The notes below the pieces were generated by a model, which did not search any database, was not told the DNA's origin, and saw nothing but the letters and a program-made list of their open reading frames with translations. DNA of 64,000 nt from Bufo bufo. Lineage: Eukaryota; Chordata; Amphibia; Anura; Bufonidae. Positions 20,299 through 30,975 of the stretch are shown piece after piece. Location of the stretch: NCBI RefSeq assembly GCF_905171765.1, contig NC_053390.1:578486471-578550470 (forward strand), written 5' to 3'. How positions within the stretch are numbered: the stretch's first letter is position 1; every line of letters starts with the position of its first letter. Both the position numbers and the translations under genes were made by a program.

Positions 20299-21800
20299 TA
20301 ATTAAGAGGTTTATGTATTTTTTTTACCCTACACCTTCCCTTCTCAACTGTTCTAGTCCCTCCTTCCATTCCTCCCCCAGTCCCATTACCTTGCCTCCAG
20401 TCTCTATCCATCTTCCCATCCTATAACATAATTACCCCCCCAGTCCCTAGTTTAAAAACTCCTCCAACCTTCTATCCATCTTCTCCCCAACACAGCTGCC
20501 CCTTCCCCATTGAGGTGCAGCCCATCCCTACAATAGAGCCTGTAGCCGACAGAGAAGTCGGCCCAGTTCTCCAGGAACCCAAACTCCTCCTTCCTACACC
20601 AGTTCTTGAGCCACTTGTTAACCTCCCTGACCTCCCGCTGCTTTTCTTGTGTGGCTCGTGGTACAGGTAGTATTTTGGAAAAAACACTACATTTGAGGTC
20701 CTTGCCCTAAGCTTGTGACCAAAACCCTAAAATCATTTTTAAGGATGGTCCACCTACCTCTAACTTTGTCATTGGTTCCGATATGGACCATGACTGCTGG
20801 ATCTTCTCCAGCCCCTCCCAGTAATCCATCAACCCAATCCGCGATGTGTCGAACTCTAATGCCAGGAATTCAACACACCCTTCAACGATCCCGGTCTTTG
20901 TGACAGATCGCCCTATCTGTACCCCTAATAACTGAGTCTCCCACTACCAGCACCTGTCTGGCTTGCCCTGCTCTCCTGGTCCCCTGCTTACTGGAGCGGA
21001 CATTCCCCTGACTGGCAGAGGAAGGGTCCGGCTGTAGCAGTGCCCTCCCTGAACTGACATCCCCCTCATCTGCCAAACTTGCAAACTTGTTGGGGTGTGT
21101 CAAATCAAAGCTAACCTCCCTGGCACCCTTCCCTCTACTCCACTTTCTAACTGCTATCCAGCTAGTTCCCTCACTTTCCTGAGCTTCCTCGCTACCACCC
21201 TCCCCCACATCTACCCCATAGAGTGCTTGCTCAGTGAGCAATCTGTTTTCCAAATTGTCAAAGCTTCTCAGTGTTGAAACTCGCCTGGTTAGATACACGA
21301 TGCGTGATTCCAAACGGGCAATTTGCTCACATTTTGAACAAAGATATGCACCTCAAACGGCTATTCCAGTACTGCATACATTTGACAATATGTACACTGG
21401 ACTGCACTGTGAATAATGAAGCACATACTAAATGGGGATTACGCAAGAAAAGAGAAAAAATACAATATGGTGCAATGATAAGCATCTAACTTACTGTAGT
21501 CACCTCCTAAAGTCCCTGAATCTCAAGTCACGTAATCTAAAGTCACACACTTAATACAACACACACTCAAACTCAAACACGCAAACGCTCACAAACTCAC
21601 ATTGTTTGTCTGCTTGTATAAGTGCAGCTCTCAAACCAGACTGCTTTTTTTCCCTCTGGATTCAAAGGGCAGCACAGTTCCTCTGAAGCACAATTATTTA
21701 TATGCCAATATAGAGATAGCAGTGTATACTTTGGAAGCTGCTAATGAAAATGCCATCAATCAAACTAGGAGTCACCGCCCCCCTAGGCAACAGATAGTTC
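20299..21800 (-). mobile_element. CR1-like LINE, 5' part (ORF1 and 5' leader)
   Basis: The 5' half of the LINE that continues at 409-3580. It contains ORF1 remnants (about 20470-21410) and a leader of roughly 400 bp. The right boundary is not sharp. I place it near 21800 because sequence to the right resembles LTR material. Confidence 0.65.
20470..21410 (-). pseudogene. CR1-like ORF1 with SGNH esterase domain, broken
   Basis: The N-terminal part has cysteine pairs (CSKC before EQIARLESR), probably a zinc-binding segment plus coiled coil. The middle carries VVGDSVIRGTD, the GDS serine motif of SGNH hydrolases. After a frame change, RDGLHLNGEGA, the Asp-His block, appears near 20510. Esterase-type ORF1 proteins are known in CR1-group LINEs, where they are thought to act with the RNA particle. 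A TGA interrupts the frame near 21350, and at least one shift separates the GDS block from the His block. The order from right to left fits a minus-strand LINE whose ORF2 begins beyond the Tc1. Confidence 0.8.
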
Positions 21801-22395
21801 AAGGCTGGGGGACAGCAGCAGCCCTAAACCGCTGAGTTGAGACAACCCCTTTAATCTTCCCCACCCTATGGCTGGCCACCTACAGTAGGAGTATTTAGGC
21901 ATCTTCCCCTGTTGGAGGGTGCCTGAGCAATAGATTTTAGTTAGGTTTTTGCCTGCAAAGGTGCACCATCGTCATGTTTGCCTGCCCATGTTCTGATCTC
22001 TGCTTGTTTCTGTATTTGACCTTTGGCTGCTGACCTGATCTCTGCCTGTCCCTCATTTTGATCTTTTGCTGCTCATCATGACCTTTATACTGGATTACTT
22101 GCATGCTTCCTGCCCTGAATCGTGTTGTTTTTTGACTAGAGTTTTTTTTATTCTTCACTGTTCTGCTCTCGTTCCTTTGACTCCTATGGGTCAGCAGCTA
22201 CTGAACAGAGACTATTCCAAGTAACGGCTTGGTGGTTCCTCTAATGTGTAGACCAGGGAGGCCACTAAGATAATGCCCATTAGTAGTCCTAGGTACAAAT
22301 CTTTATAGCAGCACAGTGGATCCACCTCTACTTTCTGCAACAGTGTGTGGTCTGTTGCTAAGGAATAGAAATTATGGAAACAGTAATTGTAATTT
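21801..22395. other. Possible degraded LTR remnant
   Basis: At about 21840-22160 the sequence has CCCCACC...GGAGTATTTAGG followed by runs of CTGACCT/CTGCCTG words. This resembles the TATA-to-R/U5 layout of the solo gypsy LTR at 27057-27749. No ends or duplications can be defined. The rest holds nothing I recognise. Confidence 0.3.
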
Positions 22396-22497
22396 TATAT
22401 ATATATATATATATATATAGAAGAAAAATCCAGCGGGAGCACCACCAGGAGTCGGGTGCAAAATCCACAGAGGCAGCGGCAGTACCCCAACAATATG

Positions 22498-22580
22498 GCT
22501 TGAAAAAGATAGGACTGCACTCCAAATAAAGTGAAAAATCAGTGGAGCTTTATTCACCCATAACTTTGGCAACTTAGCTC
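22498..22580 (+). repeat. Penelope-like inverted terminal segment, left
   Basis: Starts TGAAAAAGATAGGACTGCAC and contains GTGGAGCTTTATTCACCC. Its reverse complement is at about 26338-26418. Confidence 0.85.
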
Positions 22581-22593
22581 TTTGGCAACTTAG

Positions 22594-22625
22594 CGACGTT
22601 TCGGCTCACAAGAGCCTTCTTCCAG
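22594..22625 (-). ncRNA. Hammerhead-ribozyme-like motif 1
   Basis: On the minus strand, CTGGAAGAAGGC is followed by a GGCTC-TTGT-GAGCC hairpin and then GAAACGTC. Layout is close to the hammerhead order CUGANGA, stem II, GAAA, but the first block is imperfect. Hammerhead motifs are established in terminal repeats of Penelope-like elements. I cannot confirm stems I and III. Confidence 0.4.
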
Positions 22626-23606
22626 CATAGAAACAGTGAAAATAACAATCATATAAAGGCAAGTCACAAGTGACTGGCCAATCATACTGTGATTACAATC
22701 ATGATTAAATTGGATACATATGATACATATAAACAAAAGTGCATGTGCGTAAAGTGAGAAGTGCTTAAGAGATCCGCATCACAAGAACATAGTCCCTGGT
22801 CATCGATCATATAGACATGTAATATATAAATAATATAAGTGTATATTAAAGTGCATACATATATTGGATGAAGATCAACGAAGTGACACCTCTCGATGTA
22901 ATGGCGCCAGCATACAGCATCGTATTCCGTTGAGCGTCTCCATTCTCTCACTGCGCATGACCAGATCCGCGTCATCATCCATCATAGCGCTTACATGTGA
23001 TGCATGCGCTCCATCAAAATTACATTAAAGGCACCATCTTGATAGAGGGCAACATTGCCCAACGGTTACATAAGTGCCAATCGTGCATACATTCAATAGG
23101 CTAAACACTTTCCTATGTAATATATTAAGCCGCAGTAGGTAAATCCTACAGAAATCAGCATGTGGAAAAGGTACCAACTCTGCGGAGATGGATCCTGTCC
23201 ACTAGATGGCATATGTCAGAGGGGGACACGTCAGTATACCCTGCCGGCATCGCCAAACTAATTGCCGAAAGTAACGCAGCCATAAGAAAAATTCTTTAAG
23301 GAAAGAGTAGCCGAATAAAGAAAAATTCATATCTGGAAATACGCAGCGAGAAGACTGTTGATGTTGCAGCTCGGTATCATCATCATCAAAGAGGGCCAGT
23401 TCAAAGATCTCCATCCAAAGGAATAATTTTAAAAAATGTTGTTCTAAAAGGCAAAGATAAATATAACAAATTAATTACAGATTGATTAATCTGTGTCACA
23501 ATGATTATCAATGTATATTATCACCGTTTCAGGGCACTTTTATACAACCAAAGAGAAAGATCAAAAGACGCAAGGGAGATCAAGCTAAACCTCAAAGCCA
23601 GACATC
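22626..23606. other. Penelope-like 3' region, non-coding
   Basis: About 1 kb between the hammerhead-like motif and the stop codon of the reverse transcriptase. No further coding frame is convincing. Confidence 0.5.
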
Positions 23607-25829
23607 TCATCTAAAATCTACATTAAGCCCATTAGGATGTAAACTGTCCAAAGTATATATCCATCTTAATTCTCGCTGTTTCAAGATTGCCAAGCGGTCA
23701 CCACCTCTCCTGGGCATTGCCACATGGTCGATTATCCAGCATCTTAGATCCCGTTCACCGTGGTGAAGGGATCCAAAATGTCTGGAAACCGGCAGATCGG
23801 TGCGACTTTTTCTAATTGAATTTCTATGGTTGTTTAACCTAACCTTCAATTCCGTAGAAGTTTCTCCTACATATATTAAATTGCAGGGACATGATAAAAC
23901 ATAAATGACATATGATGAAGAACATGTCAAATGATATCTAATAGGGTATTCTCTTCCTGTAGATGGATGTACAAAAGATTTTGATTTATTTATATAGCGA
24001 CAGTTGACGCAATTAAGACACGGGAAACATCCCAGTCCCGCCTGCGTCAACGGTCGCTGAATGACATTTCTTTTTGGACCAACATCTGCCTTCACCAGAT
24101 AATCTCTTATATTTTTATTTTTTCGATACGATAACAATGGAGGATTCTCAAATTCAGCGACATTTTTTATTCCTCTACTCAGAATGTTCCAATTCTTTTT
24201 AAGGATCTGTCCTATTTCTACACTGTAATTAGAATATGTGGACATAAAAGGTATTCTCTGAATTTTTGAGAGACTAGGTTGTACACGTTCTGGACACATA
24301 TCAAGAATTTTGCTTTTTTGTTCATTCAACAATTTGCGAGGATAGCCACGTTCTCTGAATTTGTCAGCCATCATATCCAATGTGGCTGGCAATTCAGTGT
24401 GGTCCGACACAATTCGTTTTGCCCTCAAAAATTGAGATTGAGGAAGATGTTTGATCAGGCTACGTGGGTGATTGCTTTCAAATCGAAGAATTGTGTTTCT
24501 ATCTGTCGATTTGACAAACAAACCCGTACTAATATGGTCCTCATTCAATTTCACATTAGTGTCTAAAAATGATAAATTGGTTTTAGAATAAGATATAGTA
24601 TACTGAAGATCAATATCTATACTATTAAGATAATCATGAAATTCAACCAACTGTGTTTCGGTGCCAGTCCATAGGAGGAAGACATCATCTATGTATCTCC
24701 ACCACCTCAAAACATGTTGAAAGTGGTGGGATACATAGATAAGGTCCTCCTCCACATGGCGCATATAGATATTTGCGTACGTTGGGGCCACATTTGACCC
24801 CATCGCAACGCCACGTTTTTGATTAAAAAAGGTATCTTGGAACAAAAAATAATTGTTTTCAAGTATCAATTTTAGAAGGGAATTAATGAAACATTTTGTC
24901 TCAGTAGAGATATCTGTACCATCAAGGTATTTATTGACCGCTGTAATACCTTTCTTGTGTCCTATTGATGTGTACAACGATACTACATCAAAGGACACAA
25001 GAAGTAGAGAATTAACATTACTGCAATCCACTGATCTCAGCTGTTCTAGGAAATCACCTGTATCTTTAATGTAGGATTTACCAGCCGTTGAGAAATCCCT
25101 GAGCATTTTGTCCAAGAAGATAGCTATTCTACTGAATACAGAGTCTGAGCCTGATACGATGGGGCGGCCAGGAGGATCCACAAGGCTTTTGTGCACTTTG
25201 GGTAATATATATATTACAGGGGTAACAGGAAAGGGTACCTCCAGATATTCCCTGAGGTCTTCATCTATAGTGCCCGCCACCACCGCATCAGACAGAATCT
25301 TCTTAATAGTATTCATAATGCTGAATTTAGGATCGCCCTGTAAGATACCATATACATTAGTGTCTGCCAATTGACGCTGAATTTCTTTAATGTATTTAGA
25401 TCTATCAAGTACAACTACCCCCCCGCCCTTATCAGCGGGTTTAATTATTATATGGGCGTTGTCTTTGAGTTGCGACAGAGCCTCAATTTCAGCTGTGGTC
25501 AAATTAGGTTTATTCAATTTGTTAGATTCTCCCAATGAGGCTTTTAAATTCCTGACATCCCTTTTGACCGCAGCAATATAAGCCTCTATAGCTGGCTCAT
25601 TAACAATCGGACAAAAAGAACTCTTATTTGTCAAGCCTAATTTTTTAAGTGTTAATTCACTAGAGCATATTTGTGAATTTGGAGTGGTACCCCTAAAAAA
25701 ACTTTTTAGCTTCACAGAACGAAAAAAACAATTCAAATCAATTTCCAAGTCAAACCAGTTTACCTTGGAACTGGGGCAAAATGTGAGTCCTTTGGACAAA
25801 ACGCTATGTTGAGCATCGGTCAGTTCCAC
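23607..25829 (-). CDS. Penelope-like reverse transcriptase with GIY-YIG endonuclease
   Basis: The 740-residue frame is open throughout. Reverse-transcriptase blocks are: PADKGGGVVVLDRSKY at 131-146; ILPKVHK at 208-214; SFDVVSLYTSI at 279-289 with motif A Asp281; RGVAMGSNVAPTYANIYM at 339-356 (motif B); and WWRYIDDVFLLW at 376-387 with the YIDD catalytic pair. A cysteine-rich patch (CFPCLNCVNC, 601-610) leads into the GIY-YIG nuclease: VIYVLSC at 641-647, LIYVGET at 651-657, Arg664 and the final KQRELRWIYTL. The protein copies its RNA from a nick made by its own nuclease. The true N terminus is upstream: this frame stays open past 25829 and overlaps the preceding ORF, so the two were probably one gene. 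Confidence 0.9.
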   Translation of the reverse strand: MELTDAQHSVLSKGLTFCPSSKVNWFDLEIDLNCFFRSVKLKSFFRGTTPNSQICSSELTLKKLGLTNKSSFCPIVNEPAIEAYIAAVKRDVRNLKASLGESNKLNKPNLTTAEIEALSQLKDNAHIIIKPADKGGGVVVLDRSKYIKEIQRQLADTNVYGILQGDPKFSIMNTIKKILSDAVVAGTIDEDLREYLEVPFPVTPVIYILPKVHKSLVDPPGRPIVSGSDSVFSRIAIFLDKMLRDFSTAGKSYIKDTGDFLEQLRSVDCSNVNSLLLVSFDVVSLYTSIGHKKGITAVNKYLDGTDISTETKCFINSLLKLILENNYFLFQDTFFNQKRGVAMGSNVAPTYANIYMRHVEEDLIYVSHHFQHVLRWWRYIDDVFLLWTGTETQLVEFHDYLNSIDIDLQYTISYSKTNLSFLDTNVKLNEDHISTGLFVKSTDRNTILRFESNHPRSLIKHLPQSQFLRAKRIVSDHTELPATLDMMADKFRERGYPRKLLNEQKSKILDMCPERVQPSLSKIQRIPFMSTYSNYSVEIGQILKKNWNILSRGIKNVAEFENPPLLSYRKNKNIRDYLVKADVGPKRNVIQRPLTQAGLGCFPCLNCVNCRYINKSKSFVHPSTGREYPIRYHLTCSSSYVIYVLSCPCNLIYVGETSTELKVRLNNHRNSIRKSRTDLPVSRHFGSLHHGERDLRCWIIDHVAMPRRGGDRLAILKQRELRWIYTLDSLHPNGLNVDFR

Positions 25830-25846
25830 AGAGGATAAGTTGAAAA

Positions 25847-26320
25847 CTATGGCCTCTTTCTGTATGTGGATGCCTTCGTCGACTGCAGCCTGGTCCTGTT
25901 GTAACGTTGTTTTGTTCCCCCTTCTATATCTGTAGCCACCTCTTCTGGTTCTTTTTCTTTTCTTTTTTTGATATCCAAGACGTTCCCTAAAAAAACAGCA
26001 TTATCTTCATCTGCAGACGGTTGAGTGTTCTTTCTCTTTTTCTTATTATCACGATTAAAGCCATTAGTAGAGGAATCTGAGTGCCACGTATAAATATCTC
26101 CTTTTCTATAATCTTCGGCATCACGTACCCATTTGTTCCTTTTACCTTCTTCTAATTCAGCTTGCAATTTTACTAATTGACTTTTCATTTCATCTTTATA
26201 TTGTAAAAATTCATCATCCGACAAAAATGTTTGTAATAAACGTTCCACCTCAAGCAAATCCTCAGAAAGTGTTACTACCTCTACTTGTAAAAATTCTATA
26301 TTTAGCAGGATATAGTCCAA
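25847..26320 (-). pseudogene. Penelope-like N-terminal segment, separated by an A-run frameshift
   Basis: This encodes 157 residues beginning MDYILLNIEFLQ, with a coiled-coil-like charged region and a WVRDAEDYRKGDIYTW motif. In the last third, an A-rich run (T-run on the plus strand at about 25950-25971) is where the frame changes. In the other frame the Arg/Gly-rich sequence RRGGYRYRRGNKTTLQQ continues without stop into the reverse transcriptase. A one- or two-base slip in this run is therefore the simplest explanation for two ORFs. Programmed frameshifting is the alternative. Confidence 0.75.
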
Positions 26321-26337
26321 TGAATAGCCAATGAAAG

Positions 26338-26418
26338 CTAAGTTGCCAAAGTTATGGGTGAATAAAGCTCCACTGATTTTTCACTTTATTTGGAGTGCAG
26401 TCCTATCTTTTTCAAGCT
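26338..26418 (-). repeat. Penelope-like inverted terminal segment, right
   Basis: Reverse complement of about 22498-22580. It ends in AAGCTATATATA, entering the right TA tract. Confidence 0.85.
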
Positions 26419-26442
26419 ATATATATATATATATATATACTC

Positions 26443-26770
26443 ATTGCAGTGGTTTCTTGAACAAGAAACCTGGACTTCTATAGACTGGAACCGTATTTTC
26501 TTTAGTGATGAATCTAGGTTCTGTTAGGGATCCAACTACAGTTGGGTTTAAGTATGGAGACCTAGCGGTGAGCATTTCAAAGCTGCCTGTTCAGGATCTA
26601 AAGGCCCAAATGCAACACAGTGCAAATGTGCCACAGGTTGCCATACAAAATATCTATGACTCCATGCTCAACCTTCTTGTATCCAGGCTAGTGGTGGCCT
26701 ACCAAGGTACTAGGGCCTCCTTTTATTTGTACAATTTATTCCAATAAACATATAATTTCACTCTAATATT
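26443..26770 (+). pseudogene. Tc1/mariner transposase fragment
   Basis: Decayed plus-strand fragment. A translation near 26470-26560 gives FFSDESRF followed by a VWRP-like block, the first-Asp region of Tc1-type transposases. At about 26640-26710 an IQNIYDSML-like block resembles the C-terminal end. The middle is deleted and stops interrupt it. The Penelope-like element may have inserted in or next to it. Different from the Tc1 at 3583-20296. Confidence 0.6.
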
Positions 26771-27042
26771 GTAACTACTTACATATATCATCATTATATT
26801 CACAAATGTAAAGTTTCATTTGATTCCAACATCTCCTTGGTGCTCATCTCTAGTATCTAGATTTATACTTATCCCCTTTTTTTGCCAATTTTTTCCACTA
26901 CCTTTTTGTAGTAGCCTAAAACTGTTCAATCAGTGCTTTTTCATAATAAGATCCTTTATCTGTTGTTGTGCTTGTGTCCCCTCATAAAGCTTCTCTGAAA
27001 AAAGACACATGCAAGCTAGTCTCCTTTCCAAAATAAAGGAAA
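26771..27042. other. Unassigned AT-rich sequence
   Basis: Nothing recognised. Confidence 0.3.
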
Positions 27043-27056
27043 ACATAGAAACATAT

Positions 27057-27749
27057 TGTAACGGGGTTCCGAGGGTGCACTCGGTCCCCCATTGCCCGCA
27101 GAACTGTTGCTTAGCTTTGGGAATGAGGATCTGTGTTTGACCTCATTCCCAGGGCGGCTTTACTAGCTGGGTGGCTCCCTGCTCCTAGTCTGCCTTGAGC
27201 GCCGAGCTGATCACTCGGTGCTCGACTGGTTGGTCTGTCGGTCATGTGATGCTGGCCACGTCACATGACCCTCACTCCCCACTATAAATACAGGCAGCCT
27301 GCTGGCCACAGGTTGCCTGTTAATTTAGGTTCCACCTGTGATTTGGTCTTTCCTGGCGTACTTACCTCCTGCTGAATTCCTGACGATCCTCTGCCTGCTC
27401 CTTGTGTACTTTGCTGCTCTCCTGGTATTTGACCCCGGCCTCCTCCTGACGATCCTCTGCTGACTCCTTTGGTACTTCACGTCTCTCCTGGTATTTATGA
27501 CCCCGGCTTCTCCTGACAATTCTCTGCTTGCTCCATTTGTACTTTGTAGCTTTCCTGGTATTGACTCGGTCCGTTCACGTCCTGTTGTTTGTCTGTCTGT
27601 CATCCCTGCACTTATTCCAAGTTAGGGATTGCCATCCAGTTGTCCCCTGTCATTAGGACTCGCGAGGCAAGTAGTCAGGGCCAGGGGTAAGGGTGGAGCG
27701 CAGTGGTCACTTCCCTCCCCCCTGTGTGTGTGTGTACGCGACCGTTACA
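27057..27749. mobile_element. Solo gypsy-type LTR, 693 bp
   Basis: Starts TGTAACGGGG and ends CCGTTACA, with an exact 5-bp duplication CATAT at 27052-27056 and 27750-27754. It contains a CACTATAAATACAGGC promoter-like box and CT-rich downstream sequence. The same family forms the 5' LTR of the gypsy element at 60504. The two LTRs of an insertion have recombined here, leaving one copy in the CR1 tail. The promoter-box order suggests plus-strand transcription. Confidence 0.9.
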
Positions 27750-28006
27750 CATATAATGTGTCGGCAGATAAGAACCATTTGGCCCATCTAGTCTGCCCAA
27801 TATACTGAATACTATGAATAGCCGCTGGCCCTATCTTATAAGAAGGATGACCTTATGCCTATCCCATGCATGCAACCTCCTTCACTGTATTTGCAGCTAC
27901 CACTTCTGCAGGAAGGCTATTCCATGCATCCACTACTTCCTGATATTACTTTAAACCTTTGCCCCTCTAATTTAAAACTATGTCCTCTTCTTTTAAATAT
28001 TCTCTC

Positions 28007-28806
28007 CTATTTTACCTTGTTGATTCCCTTTATATATTTAAAAGTTTCTATCATATCCCCTCTGTCTCGTCTTTCTTCCAAGCTATACATGTTAAGGTCC
28101 TTTAATCTTTCCTGGTAAGTTTTATCCTGCAATCCATGTACTAGTTTAGTAGCTCTTCTTTGAACTGTCTCCAAAGTATCAATATCCTTCTGGAGATATG
28201 ATCTCCAGTACTGCACACAATACTCCAAATGAGGTCTCACTAGTGCTCTGTAGAGCGGCATGAGCACCTCCCTCTTTCTACTGGTAATGCCTCTCCCTAT
28301 AAACCCAAGCATTCTGCTAGCATTTCCTGCTGCTCTATAACATTGTCTGCCTACCTTTAAGTCTTCTGAAATAATGACCCCTAAATCCCTTTCCTCAGAT
28401 ACTGAGGTTAGGACTGTATCACTGATTGTATATTCTGCTTTTGGGTTTTTATGCCCCAGGTGCATTATCTTGCACTTATTAACATTTAATTTTAGTTGCC
28501 AGATTTTTGACCATTCCTCTAGTTTTCCTAAATCCTTTTCCATTTGGTGTATCCCTCCAGGAACATCAACCCTGTTACAAATCTTTGTGTCATCAGCAAA
28601 AAGACACACCTTACCATCGAGGCCTTCTGCAATTTCGCTGATAAAGATATTAAACAATATGGGTCCCAGAACAGATCCCTGAGGTACCCCACTAGTAACA
28701 AGACCATGGTCTGAATATTCTCCATTGACTACAACCCTCTGTTGTCTGTCCCTCAGCCACTGCCTAATCCATTCAACAATATGGGAGTCCAAGCCCAAAG
28801 ACTGCA
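28007..28806 (-). pseudogene. CR1-like reverse transcriptase, C-terminal half
   Basis: An open 266-residue fragment. It starts within the reverse transcriptase (LGLDSHIVEWIRQWL), then VTSGVPQGSVLGPILF (motif B), CLFADDTKI (motif C), SEERDLGVIISEDL, LMPLYRALVRPHLEYC and LEERRDRGDMIETFKYIKGI near the end. A frame change near 28010 removes the last residues. The N-terminal endonuclease and motif A are absent because of 5' truncation. Confidence 0.9.
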
Positions 28807-29048
28807 ATTTAAAACTGTCTTACACCAGGACTCCAGCTCTTTCAAGGTAACCACCCTTTAAAAGAGCTCAGCAAAGAAACTTTGCTTGGCTGCCTGAGAG
28901 GCCTTGGTTGGGGTAATATGTTTTCTTATAGAGGGTGCTAAGTATGCATGAGAAGTAACCTAAGCCAGTCAACATTCCTGTAGCTTTCTGGAAAACAAAA
29001 TATGTAAAAATTAGCACATCTTGAATCTGTTGGCATCAGATAGGCTTA
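28807..29048. other. Unassigned sequence
   Basis: No recognised feature before the MITE. Confidence 0.3.
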
Positions 29049-29523
29049 GGCTACTTTTACACTAGCTTTTTTGCTGGATCCGGCAGGATTCAGCAAAAAC
29101 ACTTCCGTTACTAATAATACAACCATCTGCATCTGTTATGAACGGATCTGGTTGTATTATCTTTAACATAGCCAAGACGGATCCGTCATGAACTCCATTG
29201 AAAGTCAATGGGGACGGATCCGTTTTCTATTGTGTCAGAGAAAACAGATCCGTCCCCATTGACTTGCATTGTGGGTCATGACAGATCTGTCTTGCTCCGC
29301 ATCCCATGACGGAAAGCAAACCGCAGCATGCTACAGTTTGCTCTCCGGTATGAGAACGCAACCAAACGGAACAGAATGCATTTTGGAGCATTCCGTTATT
29401 TTCAGTGACGTTTTGTCCCCATTGACAATGAATTGGGACAAAACGGAAGCGTTTTTTTCCGGTATTGAGAACCTATGACGGATCTCAATACCAAAAAATA
29501 TTAACACTAGTGTGAAAGTAGCC
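29049..29523. mobile_element. MITE with TTA duplication, 475 bp
   Basis: Ends are GGCTACTTTTACACTAG and its near reverse complement CTAGTGTGAAAGTAGCC. TTA flanks at 29046-29048 and 29524-29526. The interior has several GGATCCGT words and inverted segments. A three-base TWA duplication fits PIF/Harbinger-type elements. No gene. Confidence 0.8.
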
Positions 29524-30679
29524 TTAGGAAAGCTACTTTGAATATCTTTTCTTCAAACCCAGAAAGACATTGCGTGGCCTACAATACTTTGCACATGTAT
29601 TATGCATACTATGCGTTCTCAGTAATTACAAAGAGTACCCCCCAAGACAACACATATATATTACAAAAAAAAACTCAGTTTAGCATACTAGGCTTTCGCT
29701 CTCAGTGAAACAGAACCAAAAAGGAATTTCAAGAAATGTACTAATCTCTTCTACCTTTTCTATCTATCTATCTATCTATCTACACACACACACACAATAT
29801 GTGCAATTTTACACGTTTTCAAATGTCAAGAAGATTAGACACGTCAGCTAACATTAAGGAATCACACTGTGCAATTGTTGAAATTGTTGCTCCAGAGCCA
29901 AGACATGAAATATAAGAACACTTTTGAGCTTTTACCAGGAGGTCTAATACAGCTTTAAAAGGTCACTTAGAATCTTGTCAATCAAGTAAAATCTGTGCAT
30001 GCTCATGGCAGTATAATAAATAAAAAAAATATGTCTTTGTAAACTGAAAAGGTGTCAAATACAGATAAGTTTGGATTTTTTTTTTTATTGATATCTTTTA
30101 ACAGAGAAAATGTTGATCCAAATTCCCCTGAGGGAATTAATCTAGGGGTGCAAAGAGCATTTGCACCCCAGTGGTGTTTTTCAGAATTTAATTCAGATTG
30201 AAAACTGATGATTTTTCACAATTATGCCATTTCAGTGCCCAGTATATTGTGCGCAGCCTGTGTTACCAGATATATTCACCAACTTATTTGTTATGCTGGT
30301 TCTCCAGAATAGGTCTGTATCACATATTTGGCCATTTTCTGCTTCCTGGGCACAGAAAAAACACCATTCAACATTTAAGGGCTACTTTGGTAATATTTAC
30401 TACATTGTGCCACCAGGTACAGTGGCTTATAGATATTGAAGTATTGTAAAGGTCTGAGACCTGGTCTGAGCCTGTTCAGGAAACTACATCCAGCAAGGAA
30501 TTTATCTAAGAGTGTAGTGATTATAATTTTTTTTAATCCACAGGAATTTTTTTAAATATGCAAGTGCTGCAATTAGTGCAGGGTAAAACGTTAAATTTAC
30601 AGATTTTGTCCCTAGCAGATGACAAGGAGAACATGAGGAATGGTGGGTCATCCTCCTGTATCAAAAGCGACAATGGCAT
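29524..30679. other. Unassigned sequence with microsatellite
   Basis: (TATC)n then (AC)n at about 29758-29797. No gene or family recognised. Short open frames here have no recognisable motifs. Confidence 0.3.
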
Positions 30680-30975
30680 ACGTAGGTTGTACAAAAAATT
30701 GTGACACACCAATCATGCAGAACAACTTTGGTGCCCTAATTAAGTAGGACAACTTATGAAGCCCCAATTAGGTAGTATGACTTGAGCGTAGTAATTACTG
30801 TATGTAGTGCAACATGTGCTGCACCAATTAGATTTTACAACTTAGGCACACTAAATACCTAGTACAATGTGTGCGCAGTAATTATATAGTACAACTTGTA
30901 CTACAAAAATTATGAAAAAAAACTTGGGCACAGTAATTATGTAGTACAACTTGGGCACACTAATTACATAGTAAA
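30680..30975. repeat. Degenerate short tandem repeat
   Basis: Repeated variants of TAGTACAACTTGGGCACA(C/G)TAATTA at loose spacing of about 40 bp, strongly diverged. Period estimated by eye. Confidence 0.5.

Larger units (their letters stand above)
22396..26442 (-). mobile_element. Penelope-like retroelement in a (TA)n site
   Basis: This element of about 4 kb is flanked by TA microsatellites on both sides (22396-22420 and about 26419-26440), a known preference of Penelope-like elements. About 80 bp near the left end (22498-22580) recurs as a reverse complement near the right end (26338-26418). Known Penelope copies can have such inverted or partial terminal repeats. The interior encodes a reverse transcriptase with a GIY-YIG endonuclease on the minus strand. 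A hammerhead-like motif lies at 22594-22625. Only one frameshift was found in the coding region, so the copy is young. Confidence 0.88.
27043..28806 (-). mobile_element. CR1-like LINE, 5'-truncated, with a solo LTR in its tail
   Basis: The 3' end is ACATAGAAACATA at 27043. The LINE is interrupted by a solo LTR (27057-27749) and resumes with AATGTGTCGGCAGATAAGAACC. It is 5'-truncated near 28806, within the reverse transcriptase. The family is nearly identical to the copy at 34116-37303 and different from that at 409-3580. Confidence 0.88.

Noticed and set aside
21095..21416. Plus-strand small frames over the CR1 ORF1
   Set aside because: Antisense to a recognisable ORF1 with esterase motifs.
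28374..28682. Plus-strand 102-codon frames at 28374 and 36173 as a conserved gene
   Set aside because: They are the antisense of the same CR1 reverse-transcriptase segment in two copies, which explains their similarity.
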